Below, piece by piece: positions 9,004 to 24,018 of a DNA stretch of 64,000 bases. The notes below the pieces were generated by a model. It did not search any database. It saw nothing but the letters and a program-made list of their open reading frames with translations, and was not told the origin of the DNA. This DNA comes from Variovorax sp. UMC13 (lineage in GTDB: Bacteria > Pseudomonadota > Gammaproteobacteria > Burkholderiales > Burkholderiaceae_C). Position numbers and translations under genes: made by a program. The DNA is taken from contig NZ_LZZW01000011.1 in NCBI RefSeq assembly GCF_014170375.1, forward strand, positions 124,001 to 188,000, written 5' to 3'. The stretch's first letter is position 1. Each line of letters starts with the position of its first letter.

Positions 9004-9423
9004 TTACCTGCGGCTGGCGCAGTCGCCGCACAGGCCGTACAGGGACATCGCGTGGTCCTGCAGGATCCAGCCCTTGTCCTTGGCGATGAGCTGTTGGCGG
9101 CGCTCGATCTCGGCGTCGTAGAACTCCTCGACCTTGCCGCAGGAGGTGCAGATCAGGTGGTCGTGGTGCGTGCCTTCGTTGAGCTCGTAGACCGCCTTGC
9201 CGCTCTCGAAGTGGCTGCGCTCCAGGATGCCGGCCTGCTCGAACTGCGTGAGCACGCGGTAGACGGTGGCCAGGCCGATGTCCGAGCGTTCGTTGAGCAG
9301 CACGCGGAACACGTCTTCGGCCGTCATGTGGCGCTGGCCACCGGTCTGGAAGATCTCGAGGATCTTCAGACGCGGCAGCGTGGCCTTGAGGCCGGTGTTC
9401 TTGAGTTCGTCGATATTGCCCAT
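9004..9423 (-). CDS. fur: Ferric uptake regulator Fur
   Basis: A 139-residue metal-dependent repressor. With Fe(II) bound it covers operators near iron-uptake genes. Visible are the winged-helix domain (about residues 1-85, with [20 protein letters not shown] as the recognition region), the metal-binding [16 protein letters not shown], and a second cysteine pair, CGDC, close to the end. It is divergent from bamE, the usual arrangement in betaproteobacteria. A likely target in this window is the siderophore receptor at 40300-42504, which has a Fur-box-like sequence upstream. Confidence 0.95.
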   Translation of the reverse strand: MGNIDELKNTGLKATLPRLKILEIFQTGGQRHMTAEDVFRVLLNERSDIGLATVYRVLTQFEQAGILERSHFESGKAVYELNEGTHHDHLICTSCGKVEEFYDAEIERRQQLIAKDKGWILQDHAMSLYGLCGDCASRR

Positions 9424-9475
9424 GGTCGTTCCTCAGCCAGCCGTGCATGCGGCCATCCGCAAAAAGGCCAGCCGC

Positions 9476-9481
9476 TACAAT
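9476..9481 (+). promoter_or_regulatory. Candidate -10 element for bamE
   Basis: TACAAT 30 bases upstream of the bamE ATG in the 88-base fur-bamE divergent region. No clear -35 partner. Confidence 0.4.
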
Positions 9482-9511
9482 GGGTCGATCATATCGCTCC
9501 CCCTTTTTCCC

Positions 9512-10063
9512 ATGCTTGCCAATTCCCAAAGCCGCCTGTGCCTACTGGCTGCCGCCGTCGTGGCGAGCGTGTCGCTCGGCGCCTGCAGCAGCGTGACCGA
9601 CCGCACGCGCGGCATGCTCTACGCCGTGACGCCCTACAAGGTCGAGGTGGTGCAGGGCAACTTCGTGTCCAAGGAACAGGTCGAGGCGCTCAAGCCCGGC
9701 ATGTCGCGCCAGCAGGTGCGCGAGATCCTCGGCACCTCGCTGCTCACCGACGTCTTCCATTCCGACCGCTGGGACTACGTGTTCACCATCCGTCGCCAGG
9801 GCGTGGAGCCGCAGCAGCGCCGCTTGACCCTGTTCTTCAAGGGTGAATTGCTCGAGCGATACCAGGGCGACCCGATGCCCAGCGAGGAAGAATTCGTGGC
9901 CGGCCTCGACGTGCGCAAGTTCAGCGGCAAGATCCCGCCGCTCGAAGCGACCGAGGAACAGCTCAACAAGGCGGCCCCGGCCAAGACCGACGCCGCGCCG
10001 GCGGCGCCCGCGCCCCTGGCCCCGCTGCCGCCGAGCTACCCGCCGCTCGAATCCACGCGCTGA
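9512..10063 (+). CDS. bamE: Outer membrane protein assembly factor BamE
   Basis: A 183-residue lipoprotein of the BAM complex, which inserts beta-barrel proteins into the outer membrane. A signal peptide (LCLLAAAVVASVSLGAC) ends in the lipobox LGAC, whose Cys becomes the lipidated N-terminus. The SmpA/OmlA core follows: PYKVEVVQGNFVSKEQV, LKPGMSRQQVREILGT, WDYVF and LTLFFKGELL. The last 40 residues are an alanine/proline-rich tail that E. coli BamE lacks. Start chosen at 9512 because the signal peptide begins there; upstream codons belong to the divergent fur region. Confidence 0.92.
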   Translation: MLANSQSRLCLLAAAVVASVSLGACSSVTDRTRGMLYAVTPYKVEVVQGNFVSKEQVEALKPGMSRQQVREILGTSLLTDVFHSDRWDYVFTIRRQGVEPQQRRLTLFFKGELLERYQGDPMPSEEEFVAGLDVRKFSGKIPPLEATEEQLNKAAPAKTDAAPAAPAPLAPLPPSYPPLESTR

Positions 10064-10172
10064 CGAGGCGCCAGGCCGGCCTGGGTGCCGGCCGTGCGCT
10101 GGCCTGCGCCCCCGGGGACGCACCGCCGCGTTTGACCCGAACCCTCCCGAATCTGCTGAAGGCTGAATCCGC

Positions 10173-11003
10173 GTGACCGAACTCTCCGCCCCGTCCTCCT
10201 CCACGCGCCGCATCGCGATCGCCGGCGCCTCCGGCCGCATGGGCCACATGCTGATCGAGGCCGTGCGCAACGCCGACGACCTGGCCCTGGCCGGCGCGCT
10301 CGACCGTGCCGACAGCGAAGCGCTGGGCACCGATGCCGCGGCCTTCCTGGGCTTCACCAGCGGCGTGCCGATCGTGTCCGACCTGCGGGCCGGCCTCCAG
10401 GGCGCGCAGGTGCTGATCGACTTCACCCGTCCCGAAGGCACGCTGGCGCACCTGGCCGTCTGTCGCGAACTGGGCGTGCAGGCCGTGATCGGCACCACCG
10501 GCTTCAGCGAGGCCCAGAAGGCCGAGATCGCCGAGATCGCCAAGGACATCGCCATCATGATGGCGCCCAACATGAGCGTGGGCGTCAACGTGACCTTCAA
10601 GCTGCTGGAGATGGCGGCCAAGGCGCTGTCGACCGGCTACGACATCGAGATCATCGAGGCCCACCATCGCCACAAGGTCGACGCGCCCTCGGGCACCGCG
10701 CTCAAGATGGGCGAGGTCATCGCCGACGCGCTGGGCCGCGACCTCAAGGAATGCGCGGTGTACGCCCGCGAAGGCATCACGGGCGAACGCGACCCCTCGA
10801 CCATCGGCTTCTCGGCCATCCGCGGCGGCGACATCGTGGGCGACCACACCGTGCTGTTTGCCGGCACCGGCGAGCGCATCGAGATCACGCACAAGTCGTC
10901 CAGCCGCACCACCTACGCGCAGGGCAGCCTGCGCGCCGCGCGCTTCCTGGCCACCCAGAAGGCCGGGTTGTTCGACATGTTCGACGTGCTGGGCTTGAAG
11001 TAG
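10173..11003 (+). CDS. dapB: 4-hydroxy-tetrahydrodipicolinate reductase
   Basis: A 276-residue NAD(P)H-dependent reductase in the diaminopimelate/lysine pathway, needed for peptidoglycan and lysine. The dinucleotide-binding GASGRMG is at residues 18-24, followed by GTTGFSEAQ and [11 protein letters not shown]. The substrate-binding and catalytic [15 protein letters not shown] is at about 162, and the end shows [17 protein letters not shown]. Translation starts with GTG at 10173, preceded by a weak gaaggctgaa. It is followed 11 bases later by the exbB-like gene, so the two may be co-transcribed. bamE lies upstream in the same direction. Confidence 0.94.
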   Translation: MTELSAPSSSTRRIAIAGASGRMGHMLIEAVRNADDLALAGALDRADSEALGTDAAAFLGFTSGVPIVSDLRAGLQGAQVLIDFTRPEGTLAHLAVCRELGVQAVIGTTGFSEAQKAEIAEIAKDIAIMMAPNMSVGVNVTFKLLEMAAKALSTGYDIEIIEAHHRHKVDAPSGTALKMGEVIADALGRDLKECAVYAREGITGERDPSTIGFSAIRGGDIVGDHTVLFAGTGERIEITHKSSSRTTYAQGSLRAARFLATQKAGLFDMFDVLGLK

Positions 11004-11014
11004 GCTCTGGCGCC

Positions 11015-11709
11015 ATGAGCGTGCTGCAGTTGCTGACCCAGGGCGACGGCGTCAGCCGCGCGGTGGCGGCGCTGCTGGTGGCGATGTCGGTGGCCAGCTG
11101 GATCGCGATCCTGCTCAAGGCCTGGCTGCTGCGCGGCGGCACGCGCGCGGTGCTGCGCAGCATCGCGGCCTTCTGGCAGTCGCCCACCCTGGCCGAGGCC
11201 GAACGCAGCGTGGCGGGCTTCGACGGCCCGCGGCTGGTGCTGCCGGCGGTCTCTGCGCTCCAATCCCTGGCCGGCAAGGCCCAAGGCGCCACGCTGGGCC
11301 ATGGCGGCGACCGCAACCAGCGCCTCACGCGCGCGCTGCGCGACGCGCTGCATGCGGCCTTGCGCCGCCTGCAATCGGGCCAGATCCTGCTCGCCACCGT
11401 GGGCGCCACCGCGCCCTTCGTCGGGCTGCTGGGCACGGTCTGGGGCATCCACGGCGCGCTCGCGGGCATCGCGGGGCAGACGGGGGGCTTCACCATCGAC
11501 AAGGTGGCCGGCCCGGTGGGCGAGGCGCTGATCATGACGGCCTTCGGCCTGGCGGTCGCGATTCCCGCCGTGCTGGCCTACAACGTGTTCGGCCGCGTGA
11601 TCGGCCGCATCGAGGCCGAGCTCGAAGGCTTCGCGCACGACCTGCTGGGCTTGTTCGGCGAGCCCGGGCATGGGCCCCGCCGCCGCCCGCGCGGCCCATG
11701 CCCGTCTAG
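11015..11709 (+). CDS. exbB: MotA/TolQ/ExbB proton channel protein; 3' end abnormal
   Basis: The first about 215 codons are a clear ExbB/TolQ inner-membrane proton channel subunit. It works with ExbD and TonB, or as the TolQR pair, to energise outer-membrane processes. Hydrophobic segments lie at about 15-40, 125-150 and 172-200. The signature GATAPFVGLLGTVWGIHGAL marks the second, and MTAFGLAVAIPAVLAYN the third. Family similarity ends near EGFAHDLLGLFGEPG at about 11668. No stop occurs in this frame until 12307, so formally the frame runs on through exbD with an arginine-rich, nonsense-looking tail. The end given, 11709, is the stop reached if a single-base frameshift near 11665 is assumed. 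Confidence 0.75.
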
Positions 11710-11720
11710 CGCGTCGCACC

Positions 11721-12188
11721 ATGGCCTTCGGTCGCAGCTCCCTGGGTTCCGCCGCCGGCGGCGGCGGGCGCGCGATGGGCGCGGGCGGCCAGCGCCCGAT
11801 GTCGGACATCAACGTGACGCCGCTGGTCGACGTGATGCTGGTGCTGCTGGTGATCTTCATCATCACCGCGCCGCTGATGGCCAGTTCGATCCGCCTCGAC
11901 CTGCCGCGCACCGGCGCCGGCACCGCCAACGAGACGCCCAGGTTCGTCGGTTTGTCGGTCGATGCCAGGGGCCAGACCTTCCTCAACGACCAGCCGGTGA
12001 CCGACGAGGAACTCGCGACCCGCCTGGCCCAGGCCGCCGCCGCCGACCGCACTACCGAAGTCCAGTTGCGCGCCGACCAGACCGTGCCCTACGGCCGCGT
12101 GGTGGTGCTCATGGGCATCGCGAACAAGGCGGGGCTGAACCGCATCGGCTTCGTGACCGAGGCGCCACCGGCCGACAAGCCGCGCTGA
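11721..12188 (+). CDS. exbD: ExbD/TolR biopolymer transport protein
   Basis: A 155-residue partner of the proton channel subunit just upstream. It has a short glycine-rich cytoplasmic start and one membrane segment, VMLVLLVIFIITAPLMASSI. The segment is preceded by MSDINVTPLVDVML, where Asp37 is the conserved protonatable residue. A periplasmic ExbD/TolR domain follows, ending VPYGRVVVLMGIANKAGLNRIGFVTE. The ATG at 11721 gives the canonical length; the frame is open further upstream but overlaps exbB. Together with fur and the siderophore receptor, the pair suggests TonB-type energising of iron uptake, but no tonB gene is in the window. Confidence 0.92.
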   Translation: MAFGRSSLGSAAGGGGRAMGAGGQRPMSDINVTPLVDVMLVLLVIFIITAPLMASSIRLDLPRTGAGTANETPRFVGLSVDARGQTFLNDQPVTDEELATRLAQAAAADRTTEVQLRADQTVPYGRVVVLMGIANKAGLNRIGFVTEAPPADKPR

Positions 12189-12202
12189 GTCTCGGTATGG
12201 CT

Positions 12203-12223
12203 CCTTCCCCCTCCGGGGGAAGG
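12203..12223. terminator. Bidirectional hairpin between exbD and glgP
   Basis: ccttccccc tcc gggggaagg is a perfect 9-bp stem with a three-base loop, followed at once by a second G/C inverted repeat (gggggctccccc at 12234-12245). No T-run. Its position between convergent genes suggests transcription separation; it also resembles a dispersed repeat. Confidence 0.55.
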
Positions 12224-12270
12224 CAGGGATGGGGGCTCCCCCTTCCCCCGGCGAGGAAGGAAGAAGAACC

Positions 12271-14742
<2,472 letters not shown>

Positions 14743-14773
14743 GGGTGGGTCGTCGTGTGTGTGGATCGGAAGG

Positions 14774-16216
14774 TCAGGCGAGCGCTTGCTCGCAGACGGC
14801 GATGTAGTGCGCGGCGGCGGTCTGCCAGTCGGCCGGCTGCCGCATCGCGTGCGCGCGGACACGGCGCCAGTCGGCCGGCCGGTGGTACAGCGCGAAGGCG
14901 CGGCGCAGCGCGCGGTCGAAGCCGGCGGCGTCGAAGTCGTCGAAGACGAAGCCGCTGGCGCTGCCGTCGGCCATGTTCTCGAGCGTGCAGTCGACCACCG
15001 TGTCGGCCAGGCCGCCCACGCGGTGCACCAGGGGCAGACTACCGTACTTGAGGCCGTACATCTGCGTGAGACCACAGGGCTCGAACATCGAAGGCACCAG
15101 CGTCACGTCGCCGGCGCCGAACAGCCGGTGCGCGAAGCCCTCGTCGTAGCCCAAGGTGGCATGCACCGATTGCGGCGCGGCGGCCGCGCGTGCGCGAAAG
15201 GCTTCCTCGAGCCAGCGCTCGCCGGTGCCCAGCAACGCGAGCTGGCCGCCGTGCGCCAGCAGCGTGTCGATCGCGCCCAGCACCAGGTGCTGGCCCTTCT
15301 GCTCGGTGAGCCGGCTGACCATCACGAACAGCGGCGCGTCGGGCGCGACGGCCAGGCCCAGCGCCTGCTGCAGCGCGGCCTTGCACACCGCCTTGCCGCC
15401 CGGATGGCGCGCGTCGAAGGGCGTGGGCAGCAGCGCGTCGTGGGCCGGGTTCCAGACCGCGTCGTCCACGGCGTTGAGGATGCCGCTCAGCACGCCGCTG
15501 CGCCCGCGCAGCAGGCCGTCGAGGCCGCAGCCCTGGGCAGGGGTCTGGATCTCGCGTGCATACGTCGGGCTGACGGTCGTGAGCCGGTCGGAGAAGTAGA
15601 GCCCGGCCTTCATGAACGACAGCTGGCCGTGGTATTCCAGCCCGTTCATGTGGAAGGCGGCCGGCGGCAGGCCCAGGCCGGCGAACTCCCAGGGCGGGAA
15701 CAGGCCCTGGTAGGCCAGGTTGTGGACCGTGAAGACGCTGCCCACGCGCGGGCCCGGTGTCGGGTCGAACGCCAGGTAGGCGGGCGCGAGCGCCGCATGC
15801 CAGTCGTGCGCATGCACCACTTCGGGTCGCCAGCCCGGATCGAGGCCGCGCGCCAGCCGGGCCGCGGCCCAGCCCAGCAGAGCGAAGCGGCGCGCGTTGT
15901 CTTCGTAGGGTTGGCGCGATGCGTCCTCGTAGGGGTTGCCCGGGCGGTCGTAGCGCGCGGGCGCGTCGATCACATAGGCGTGCACGCTGCCGATGCGGCC
16001 GGCGCGCAGCACCGCGCGCTCGCCCCAGGGTGCGTCGAAGGCGGCCACCTCGGCCAGCCCGGTCACACCCGCCAGGATCGCCGGGAAGCCCGGCAGCAGC
16101 ACGCGCACGTCCTGCCCGGCCTGGGCCAGCGCCGCCGGCAGCGCGCCGGCGACATCCGCCAGCCCGCCGGTCTTGAGAAGGGGAAAGAACTCGGCGCTGA
16201 CCTGGAGGATGCGCAT
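14774..16216 (-). CDS. glgA: Glycogen synthase (ADP-glucose)
   Basis: A 480-residue GT5 glucosyltransferase that extends alpha-1,4-glucan from ADP-glucose. The N-terminal nucleotide-sugar motif KTGGLADV is at residues 15-22. [29 protein letters not shown] and [19 protein letters not shown] follow, and the C-terminal half has [10 protein letters not shown] and [18 protein letters not shown] with the retaining-GT EX7E region. The ATG overlaps the glgC stop codon by one base (TGATG), indicating translational coupling. Confidence 0.95.
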   Translation of the reverse strand: MRILQVSAEFFPLLKTGGLADVAGALPAALAQAGQDVRVLLPGFPAILAGVTGLAEVAAFDAPWGERAVLRAGRIGSVHAYVIDAPARYDRPGNPYEDASRQPYEDNARRFALLGWAAARLARGLDPGWRPEVVHAHDWHAALAPAYLAFDPTPGPRVGSVFTVHNLAYQGLFPPWEFAGLGLPPAAFHMNGLEYHGQLSFMKAGLYFSDRLTTVSPTYAREIQTPAQGCGLDGLLRGRSGVLSGILNAVDDAVWNPAHDALLPTPFDARHPGGKAVCKAALQQALGLAVAPDAPLFVMVSRLTEQKGQHLVLGAIDTLLAHGGQLALLGTGERWLEEAFRARAAAAPQSVHATLGYDEGFAHRLFGAGDVTLVPSMFEPCGLTQMYGLKYGSLPLVHRVGGLADTVVDCTLENMADGSASGFVFDDFDAAGFDRALRRAFALYHRPADWRRVRAHAMRQPADWQTAAAHYIAVCEQALA

Positions 16217-17523
16217 CAGTGCGGTGCCTCGGCCAGCCGCTGCAGCATCTCGCGCGTGATCAGCACCACGCCGGTCTCGGTGCGCTCGAAGCGGGCCGCG
16301 TCCGCGACCGGGTCCTCGCCCACCACCATGCCCTCGGGGATCACGCAGGCGCGGTCGATCACCACCTTCGACAGCCGCGCATGGCGACCGACCTCGACGT
16401 CGGGCAGCAGCACGGCCTCGCGCACCTCGCAGAAGGAGTGGATGCGCACGCCCGAGAACAGCACCGAGCTGCTCACCTTCGACCCCGACACGATGCAGCC
16501 GCCCGACACGATGGTGTTGACCGTGATGCCTGGCTGGCCGTTCTGGTCGAGCACGAACTTGGCCGGCGGCAGCTGCCGCTGGTAGGTCCAGATGGGCCAG
16601 TCGGTGTCATAGATGTCGAGCTCCGGGGTGATCGAGGCCAGATCGAGGTTCGCCGCCCAGAATGCATCAATCGTGCCGACGTCGCGCCAGTAGACCGGCG
16701 CGTGCGGCCCGCGGGCGCCGCGCGTCACGCACGACAGGCTGAACGGATGCGCCAGCGCGCGGCCCTGGGCCACCGCGCGCGGGATGATGTCCTTGCCGAA
16801 GTCGTGGCTCGAGTCGGGGTTGATGGCGTCTTCCTCGAGCAGCTGGTAGAGGTACTCGGAATCGAACACGTAGATGCCCATGCTCGCGAGCGCCAGGTCG
16901 GGATGGCCGGGCATGGCGGGCGGGTCGGCCGGCTTCTCGAGGAACTCGGTGACGTTGCGGTCGGCATCGATGGCCATCACGCCGAAGGCCGAGGCCTCGT
17001 GGCGCGGCACCTCGATGCAGCCGACGGTGCAGCCCAGGCCGCGCTCGGCATGGTCCTTGACCATGATCGAGTAGTCCATCTTGTAGATGTGGTCGCCCGC
17101 CAGCACCACCACGTAGTCGTGCCGGGTGGAGCGGGTCTGGATGATGTCGAGGTTCTGGAACACCGCATCGGCCGTGCCGCGGTACCAGTGCTCGTCGCCC
17201 ACGCGCTGCTGGGCCGGCAGCACGTCGACCATCTCGTTGAGTTCGGCGCGCAGGAAGCTCCAGCCGCGCTGCAGGTGGCGCATCAGCGAATGCGACTTGT
17301 ACTGCGTGACCACCGCCATCCGGCGGATGCCGGAGTTCAGGCAGTTCGACAGCGCGAAGTCGATGATGCGGAACTTGCCGCCGAAGTAGACGGCCGGCTT
17401 GGCGCGCCGGTCGGTCAGCTGCTTGAGTCGCGAGCCCCGGCCGCCGGCCAGCACCAGGGCGATGGTGCGGCGTACCAGTTGATGGGCCTGCAAGGGTTGG
17501 ATCCTGGCGTTATCGGTGGTCAT
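16216..17523 (-). CDS. glgC: Glucose-1-phosphate adenylyltransferase
   Basis: A 435-residue ADP-glucose pyrophosphorylase, the committed and usually allosterically controlled step of bacterial glycogen synthesis. The nucleotide-binding [20 protein letters not shown] is at about 25-44. [26 protein letters not shown] and the substrate-site FLEKPADPP follow, with a C-terminal left-handed beta-helix ([23 protein letters not shown]). The final ATG/TGA overlap couples it to glgA. It starts 25 bases after glgX. Confidence 0.95.
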   Translation of the reverse strand: MTTDNARIQPLQAHQLVRRTIALVLAGGRGSRLKQLTDRRAKPAVYFGGKFRIIDFALSNCLNSGIRRMAVVTQYKSHSLMRHLQRGWSFLRAELNEMVDVLPAQQRVGDEHWYRGTADAVFQNLDIIQTRSTRHDYVVVLAGDHIYKMDYSIMVKDHAERGLGCTVGCIEVPRHEASAFGVMAIDADRNVTEFLEKPADPPAMPGHPDLALASMGIYVFDSEYLYQLLEEDAINPDSSHDFGKDIIPRAVAQGRALAHPFSLSCVTRGARGPHAPVYWRDVGTIDAFWAANLDLASITPELDIYDTDWPIWTYQRQLPPAKFVLDQNGQPGITVNTIVSGGCIVSGSKVSSSVLFSGVRIHSFCEVREAVLLPDVEVGRHARLSKVVIDRACVIPEGMVVGEDPVADAARFERTETGVVLITREMLQRLAEAPH

Positions 17524-17548
17524 GCGGCTTGTCTCCCGGTGGTGTGGG

Positions 17549-19633
<2,085 letters not shown>

Positions 19634-19701
19634 TGTGCATGCGAAAAGCGCGCCAGACCCGCCACAAGCCCCGCGTTACAGGACTGGCGCCTGACAGCCG
19701 C

Positions 19702-19707
19702 GATAAT
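19702..19707 (+). promoter_or_regulatory. Candidate -10 element for leuS
   Basis: GATAAT lies 46 bases upstream of the leuS ATG in the 120-base glgX-leuS divergent region. The nearest -35-like hexamer (TTACAG at 19676) is 20 bases away, so the assignment is tentative. Confidence 0.35.
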
Positions 19708-19753
19708 CCGCGTTCCCCCGGCCGACCGAGCGCCGGGCTGTTGCCAAAGCCTC

Positions 19754-22411
19754 ATGAACCCCAGCTACCAACCCGCCGACGTCGAATCCGCTGCCCAGTC
19801 CCACTGGACCGCGGCCGACGCCTACCGTGTCGTCGAGAACCTGCGCGATGCGCGCGGTGAACTCAAGAAGAAGTACTACGCCTGCTCGATGCTGCCGTAC
19901 CCGAGCGGCAAGCTGCACATGGGCCACGTGCGCAACTACACGATCAACGACATGCTGGTGCGCTACCTGCGCATGTCTGGCTACAACGTGCTGATGCCCA
20001 TGGGCTGGGACGCCTTCGGCCTGCCGGCCGAGAACGCGGCGCTCAAGAACGGCGTGCCGCCGGCCCAATGGACCTACGAGAACATCGCCTACATGAAGGG
20101 CCAGCTGCAGGCCATGGGCCTGGCGATCGACTGGAGCCGCGAGATCGCCACCTGCGACCCGAGCTACTACAAGTGGAACCAGTGGCTGTTCCTGAAGATG
20201 CTCGAGAAGGGCATCGCCTACCGCAAGACCCAGGTGGTGAACTGGGACCCGGTCGACATGACCGTGCTGGCCAACGAGCAGGTGATCGACGGCAAGGGCT
20301 GGCGCACCGGCGCCACGGTCGAGCGGCGCGAGATCCCGGGCTACTACCTGAAGATCAGCGACTACGCGCCCGAACTGCTCGAGCACACCCAGCACAAGCT
20401 GCCGGGCTGGCCCGAGCGCGTCAAGCTGATGCAGGAGAACTGGATCGGCAAGAGCGAAGGCGTGCGCTTCGCCTTCACGCACGACATCCGGGGGGCCGAC
20501 GGCAAGCCGATCCAGGACGGCCGCATGTACGTCTTCACGACGCGTGCCGACACCATCATGGGCGTGACCTTCTGCGCGGTCGCGCCCGAGCATCCGCTGG
20601 CCGCGCACGCCGCCAAGGCCGACCCCAAGGTCGCGGCCTTCATCGAAGAGTGCAAGAACGGCGGCACCACCGAGGCCGAGCTCGCCACGCAGGAAAAGAA
20701 GGGCGTGCCCACGGGCCTGAGCGTCACGCACCCGATCACCGACGAGCAGGTGCCGGTGTGGGTCGGCAACTACGTGCTGATGAGCTACGGCGACGGCGCC
20801 GTGATGGGCGTGCCCGCGCACGACGAGCGCGACTTCGCGTTCGCCAACAAGTACGACATCGAGATCATCCAGGTCGTGCTGGTGGATGACGAGCCGCACT
20901 TTGACTATCACAAGTGGCAGGACTGGTACGGCGACAAGCAGCGCGGCGTGACCATCAACTCCGACAACTTCAGTGGCATGGGCTTCAAGGAAGCCGTGGC
21001 CGCGGTGGCGCATGCGCTGGGCCAGAAGGGCCTGGGCGAGCTGCAGACCACCTGGCGTCTGCGCGACTGGGGCGTGAGCCGCCAGCGCTACTGGGGCACG
21101 CCGATCCCGATCATCCATTGCGAAGAGCACGGCGCGGTGCCGGTGCCCGAGAAGGACCTGCCGGTGGTGCTGCCCACCGACTGCGTGCCCGACGGCTCGG
21201 GCAACCCGCTGCACAAGCACGAAGGCTTCCATGCCGGCGTGGTGTGCCCGGTGTGCGGCAAGCCCGCGCGGCGCGAGACCGACACCATGGACACCTTCGT
21301 GGATTCGTCCTGGTACTTCATGCGCTACTGCGACCCGAAGAACGACCAGGCGATGGTCGGCGAGGGCGCGGCCTACTGGATGCCGATGGACCAGTACATC
21401 GGCGGCATCGAGCACGCGATCCTGCACCTGCTGTACGCGCGCTTCTGGACCAAGGTCATGCGCGACCTGGGCCTGGTGACGGTCGACGAGCCCTTCGCCA
21501 AGCTGCTCACGCAGGGCATGGTGCTCAACCACATCTACTTCCGCCGCGGCCCGTCGGGCGGCAAGGACTACTTCCCGCCGCTCGAGGTCACGCCGGTGCT
21601 CGACGCGCAGGGCCGCATCGTCGGCGGCACGCTGGCCGACGGTTCGTCGGTCGAGTACGGCGGCGTGGGCAAGATGGGCAAGAGCGAGCGCAACGGCGTC
21701 GACCCGCAGGACCTGATCGAGCGCTACGGCGCCGACACCGCGCGGCTCTACACCATGTTCACCGCGCCGCCCGAGGCCACGCTGGAATGGAACGACGCGG
21801 CGGTCGAGGGCAGCTCGCGCTTCCTGCGCCGGGTCTGGAACTTCGGTGCCGCCCAGCATGCCTTCGATGCCGGCGCGGGCCGGCCCGGCGCCACGGCCGA
21901 CTTCGGCAAGGAAGCCAAGGCGCTGCGCCGCGAGGTCCACAGCGTGCTGCGCCAGGTCGACTACGACTACCAGCGCATGCAATACAACACGGTGGTGTCG
22001 GGCGCGATGAAGCTGCTCAACGCCCTCGAAGGCTTCAAGCCCGGCGGCGATGCGGGCGACCGCGTCGCGCTGCGCGAAGGCTTCGGCATCCTGCTGCGCG
22101 TGCTCTACCCGGCCACGCCGCACATCGCGCACCAGCTGTGGCAGCAACTCGGCTACGACCGGGACTTCGGCGAGCTGCTCGACGCGCCCTGGCCGGTGGT
22201 CGACGTCGCCGCGCTGGTGCAGGACGAGATCGAGCTCATGCTGCAGATCAACGGCAAGCTGCGCGGCAAGGTGGTGGTGCCCGCGGGCGCCTCCAAGGAC
22301 GAGATCGAGGCGCTGGCGCTGGCCAGCGACGATTTCGTGCTGCACGCGGCGGGCGCGCCGGCCAAGCGCGTGATCGTGGTGCCGGGCCGGCTCGTCAACG
22401 TGGTGCTCTGA
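19754..22411 (+). CDS. leuS: Leucyl-tRNA synthetase
   Basis: An 885-residue class I aminoacyl-tRNA synthetase charging tRNA-Leu. The HIGH motif appears as HMGH (55-58) in [19 protein letters not shown]. The CP1 editing domain carries [21 protein letters not shown] and [14 protein letters not shown]. The KMSKS loop reads KMGKS (640-644). The C-terminal anticodon and tail domains end with [15 protein letters not shown]. The ATG at 19754 starts [18 protein letters not shown], the normal N-terminus; the much longer open frame 5' of it is antisense to glgX. lptE and holA follow closely, a conserved betaproteobacterial order. Confidence 0.96.
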   Translation: MNPSYQPADVESAAQSHWTAADAYRVVENLRDARGELKKKYYACSMLPYPSGKLHMGHVRNYTINDMLVRYLRMSGYNVLMPMGWDAFGLPAENAALKNGVPPAQWTYENIAYMKGQLQAMGLAIDWSREIATCDPSYYKWNQWLFLKMLEKGIAYRKTQVVNWDPVDMTVLANEQVIDGKGWRTGATVERREIPGYYLKISDYAPELLEHTQHKLPGWPERVKLMQENWIGKSEGVRFAFTHDIRGADGKPIQDGRMYVFTTRADTIMGVTFCAVAPEHPLAAHAAKADPKVAAFIEECKNGGTTEAELATQEKKGVPTGLSVTHPITDEQVPVWVGNYVLMSYGDGAVMGVPAHDERDFAFANKYDIEIIQVVLVDDEPHFDYHKWQDWYGDKQRGVTINSDNFSGMGFKEAVAAVAHALGQKGLGELQTTWRLRDWGVSRQRYWGTPIPIIHCEEHGAVPVPEKDLPVVLPTDCVPDGSGNPLHKHEGFHAGVVCPVCGKPARRETDTMDTFVDSSWYFMRYCDPKNDQAMVGEGAAYWMPMDQYIGGIEHAILHLLYARFWTKVMRDLGLVTVDEPFAKLLTQGMVLNHIYFRRGPSGGKDYFPPLEVTPVLDAQGRIVGGTLADGSSVEYGGVGKMGKSERNGVDPQDLIERYGADTARLYTMFTAPPEATLEWNDAAVEGSSRFLRRVWNFGAAQHAFDAGAGRPGATADFGKEAKALRREVHSVLRQVDYDYQRMQYNTVVSGAMKLLNALEGFKPGGDAGDRVALREGFGILLRVLYPATPHIAHQLWQQLGYDRDFGELLDAPWPVVDVAALVQDEIELMLQINGKLRGKVVVPAGASKDEIEALALASDDFVLHAAGAPAKRVIVVPGRLVNVVL

Positions 22412-22415
22412 TCGC

Positions 22416-22916
22416 ATGAAACAACTCCAGCCCTCGCGTCGTCTCTTCCTGGCTTCCTCCGTCGCGGCCCTGCTCGCGGGCTGCGGCTTTGAACTGCGCA
22501 AGGCGCCGACCTTCGCGTTCAAGACCATTGCGGTGCCGGGAAACTCGGCCTTCGTGAACTACCTGCGCCGCAACCTCGCGGCCGCCGGCACGGTCACGCT
22601 GATCCCGGCGGCGCGTGCCTCCGAGGCCGAGGCGGTGCTCGACATCCTGGGCGAGAACCGCGACCGTGTGGTGCTCGCGACCAACTCGGCCGGCGAGGTG
22701 CGCGAACTCGAGCTGCGGCTCACCATTCGTTTCCGCCTGCGCACGCCGGCCGGCAAGGAACTGCTGCTGACCGAGATCTCGCAGAAGCGCGACCTGACCT
22801 ACAACGAATCCAGCGCGCTGGCCAAGGACGCCGAGGCCGAACTGCTGTTCCGCGACATGCAGAACGACGTGGCGCAGCAGATGCTGCGCCGCATCGCCGC
22901 GGTCAAGGAAATCTAG
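22416..22916 (+). CDS. lptE: LPS-assembly lipoprotein LptE
   Basis: A 166-residue outer-membrane lipoprotein that plugs the LptD barrel and helps deliver lipopolysaccharide to the cell surface. The signal peptide RRLFLASSVAALLAGC ends in a lipobox with Cys23, followed by GFELRKAPTFAFKTIAV, typical of LptE (formerly RlpB). The ATG is 4 bases after the leuS stop and the gene is 5 bases before holA, so all three are one transcription unit. Length is normal. Confidence 0.92.
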   Translation: MKQLQPSRRLFLASSVAALLAGCGFELRKAPTFAFKTIAVPGNSAFVNYLRRNLAAAGTVTLIPAARASEAEAVLDILGENRDRVVLATNSAGEVRELELRLTIRFRLRTPAGKELLLTEISQKRDLTYNESSALAKDAEAELLFRDMQNDVAQQMLRRIAAVKEI

Positions 22917-22921
22917 CCCGC

Positions 22922-23992
22922 ATGCAGCTGGCGGCCGCCCAACTCCAGGCGCACCTCGCGAAGGGGCTGCGCTCGCTCTACACGATCCACGGCGACGAGC
23001 CGCTGCTCGCGCAGGAGGCGGCCGACGCCATCCGCGCGGCGGCGCGCACCCAGGGCTACACCGAGCGCAGTTCGTACACCGTGGCCGGCGCGCATTTCGA
23101 CTGGAGTGCGGTGCTGGCCGCGGGCGGTTCGCTCTCGCTGTTCGCCGACAAGCAGATCGTCGAGATCCGCATCCCCTCGGGCAAGCCGGGCAAGGACGGC
23201 AGCGTGGCGCTGCAGCAGATCGCCGAGGCCGCGACCGGCAACGACAGCACGCTCACGCTGGTGCTGCTGCCCAAGCTCGACCGCGCGACCCGCACCGGCG
23301 CCTGGTTCTCGGCGCTGGAGAACCACGGCGCCAGCCTGCAGGTCGACCCGGTCGAACGCGCGGCGCTGCCGCAATGGATCGCGCAGCGCCTGGCGCTGCA
23401 GGGCCAGCGCGTGAAGGCCGGCGAGGAAGGCCAGCGCACGCTGCAGTTCTTCGCCGACCGCGTCGAGGGCAACCTGCTGGCCGCGCACCAGGAAATCCAG
23501 AAGCTCGCGCTGCTGCATCCGGCCGGCGAGCTCGGCTGGGAACAGGTCGAGGGCGCGGTCAACAACGTGGCGCGCTACGACGTGTTCAAGCTGTCCGAGG
23601 CGGTGCTGGCCGGCAACCCGGTGCGCGTGGCGCGCATGCTCGACGGCCTGCGCGCCGAGGGCGAGGCCGAGGTGCTGGTGCACTACACGCTGGCCGAGGA
23701 CATCCGCGCGCTCAAGCGCGTCAAGGACGCGATGGGCGCGGGCCGCCCGCTGCCCATGGCGCTGCGCGAGAACCGCATCTGGGGCGCGCGCGAACAGGCT
23801 TTCGAGCGCGCATTGCCGCGGCTCGACGACCGCGCGCTGGCGCGGCTGCTCAAGGCTGCGCACACGGTCGACGGCATCGTCAAGGGCCTGCGCCAGCCCG
23901 ACTGGCCGGCCAGCGGCTGGCAGGCGCTGCAGCGGCTCGCGCTGATGCTGTGCCGGGCCTGCATGGCGCCGCCGGCCAAGGCCGCGCGCTAG
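22922..23992 (+). CDS. holA: DNA polymerase III subunit delta
   Basis: A 356-residue clamp-loader subunit that opens the beta clamp for loading on primed DNA. The N-terminal TIHGDEPLLAQEAADAIR and ILFADKQIVEIRIP-type region (here SLFADKQIVEIRIPSG), followed by LVLLPKLDRATRTGAWF and the central NLLAAHQEIQKLALL, mark HolA. The C-terminal collar-domain helices end in an alanine-rich stretch. Third gene of the leuS-lptE-holA unit. A GC-rich palindrome (24003-24018) lies between its stop and that of the convergent phnE gene. Confidence 0.93.
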   Translation: MQLAAAQLQAHLAKGLRSLYTIHGDEPLLAQEAADAIRAAARTQGYTERSSYTVAGAHFDWSAVLAAGGSLSLFADKQIVEIRIPSGKPGKDGSVALQQIAEAATGNDSTLTLVLLPKLDRATRTGAWFSALENHGASLQVDPVERAALPQWIAQRLALQGQRVKAGEEGQRTLQFFADRVEGNLLAAHQEIQKLALLHPAGELGWEQVEGAVNNVARYDVFKLSEAVLAGNPVRVARMLDGLRAEGEAEVLVHYTLAEDIRALKRVKDAMGAGRPLPMALRENRIWGAREQAFERALPRLDDRALARLLKAAHTVDGIVKGLRQPDWPASGWQALQRLALMLCRACMAPPAKAAR

Positions 23993-24002
23993 GTCCTGCT
24001 GC

Positions 24003-24018
24003 GCGCGCCGCGGCGCGC
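24003..24018. terminator. GC palindrome between holA and phnE
   Basis: gcgcgccgcggcgcgc is a perfect 16-base palindrome in the 25-base gap between convergent genes. There is no T-tract, so its role in termination is a guess from position. Confidence 0.35.
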
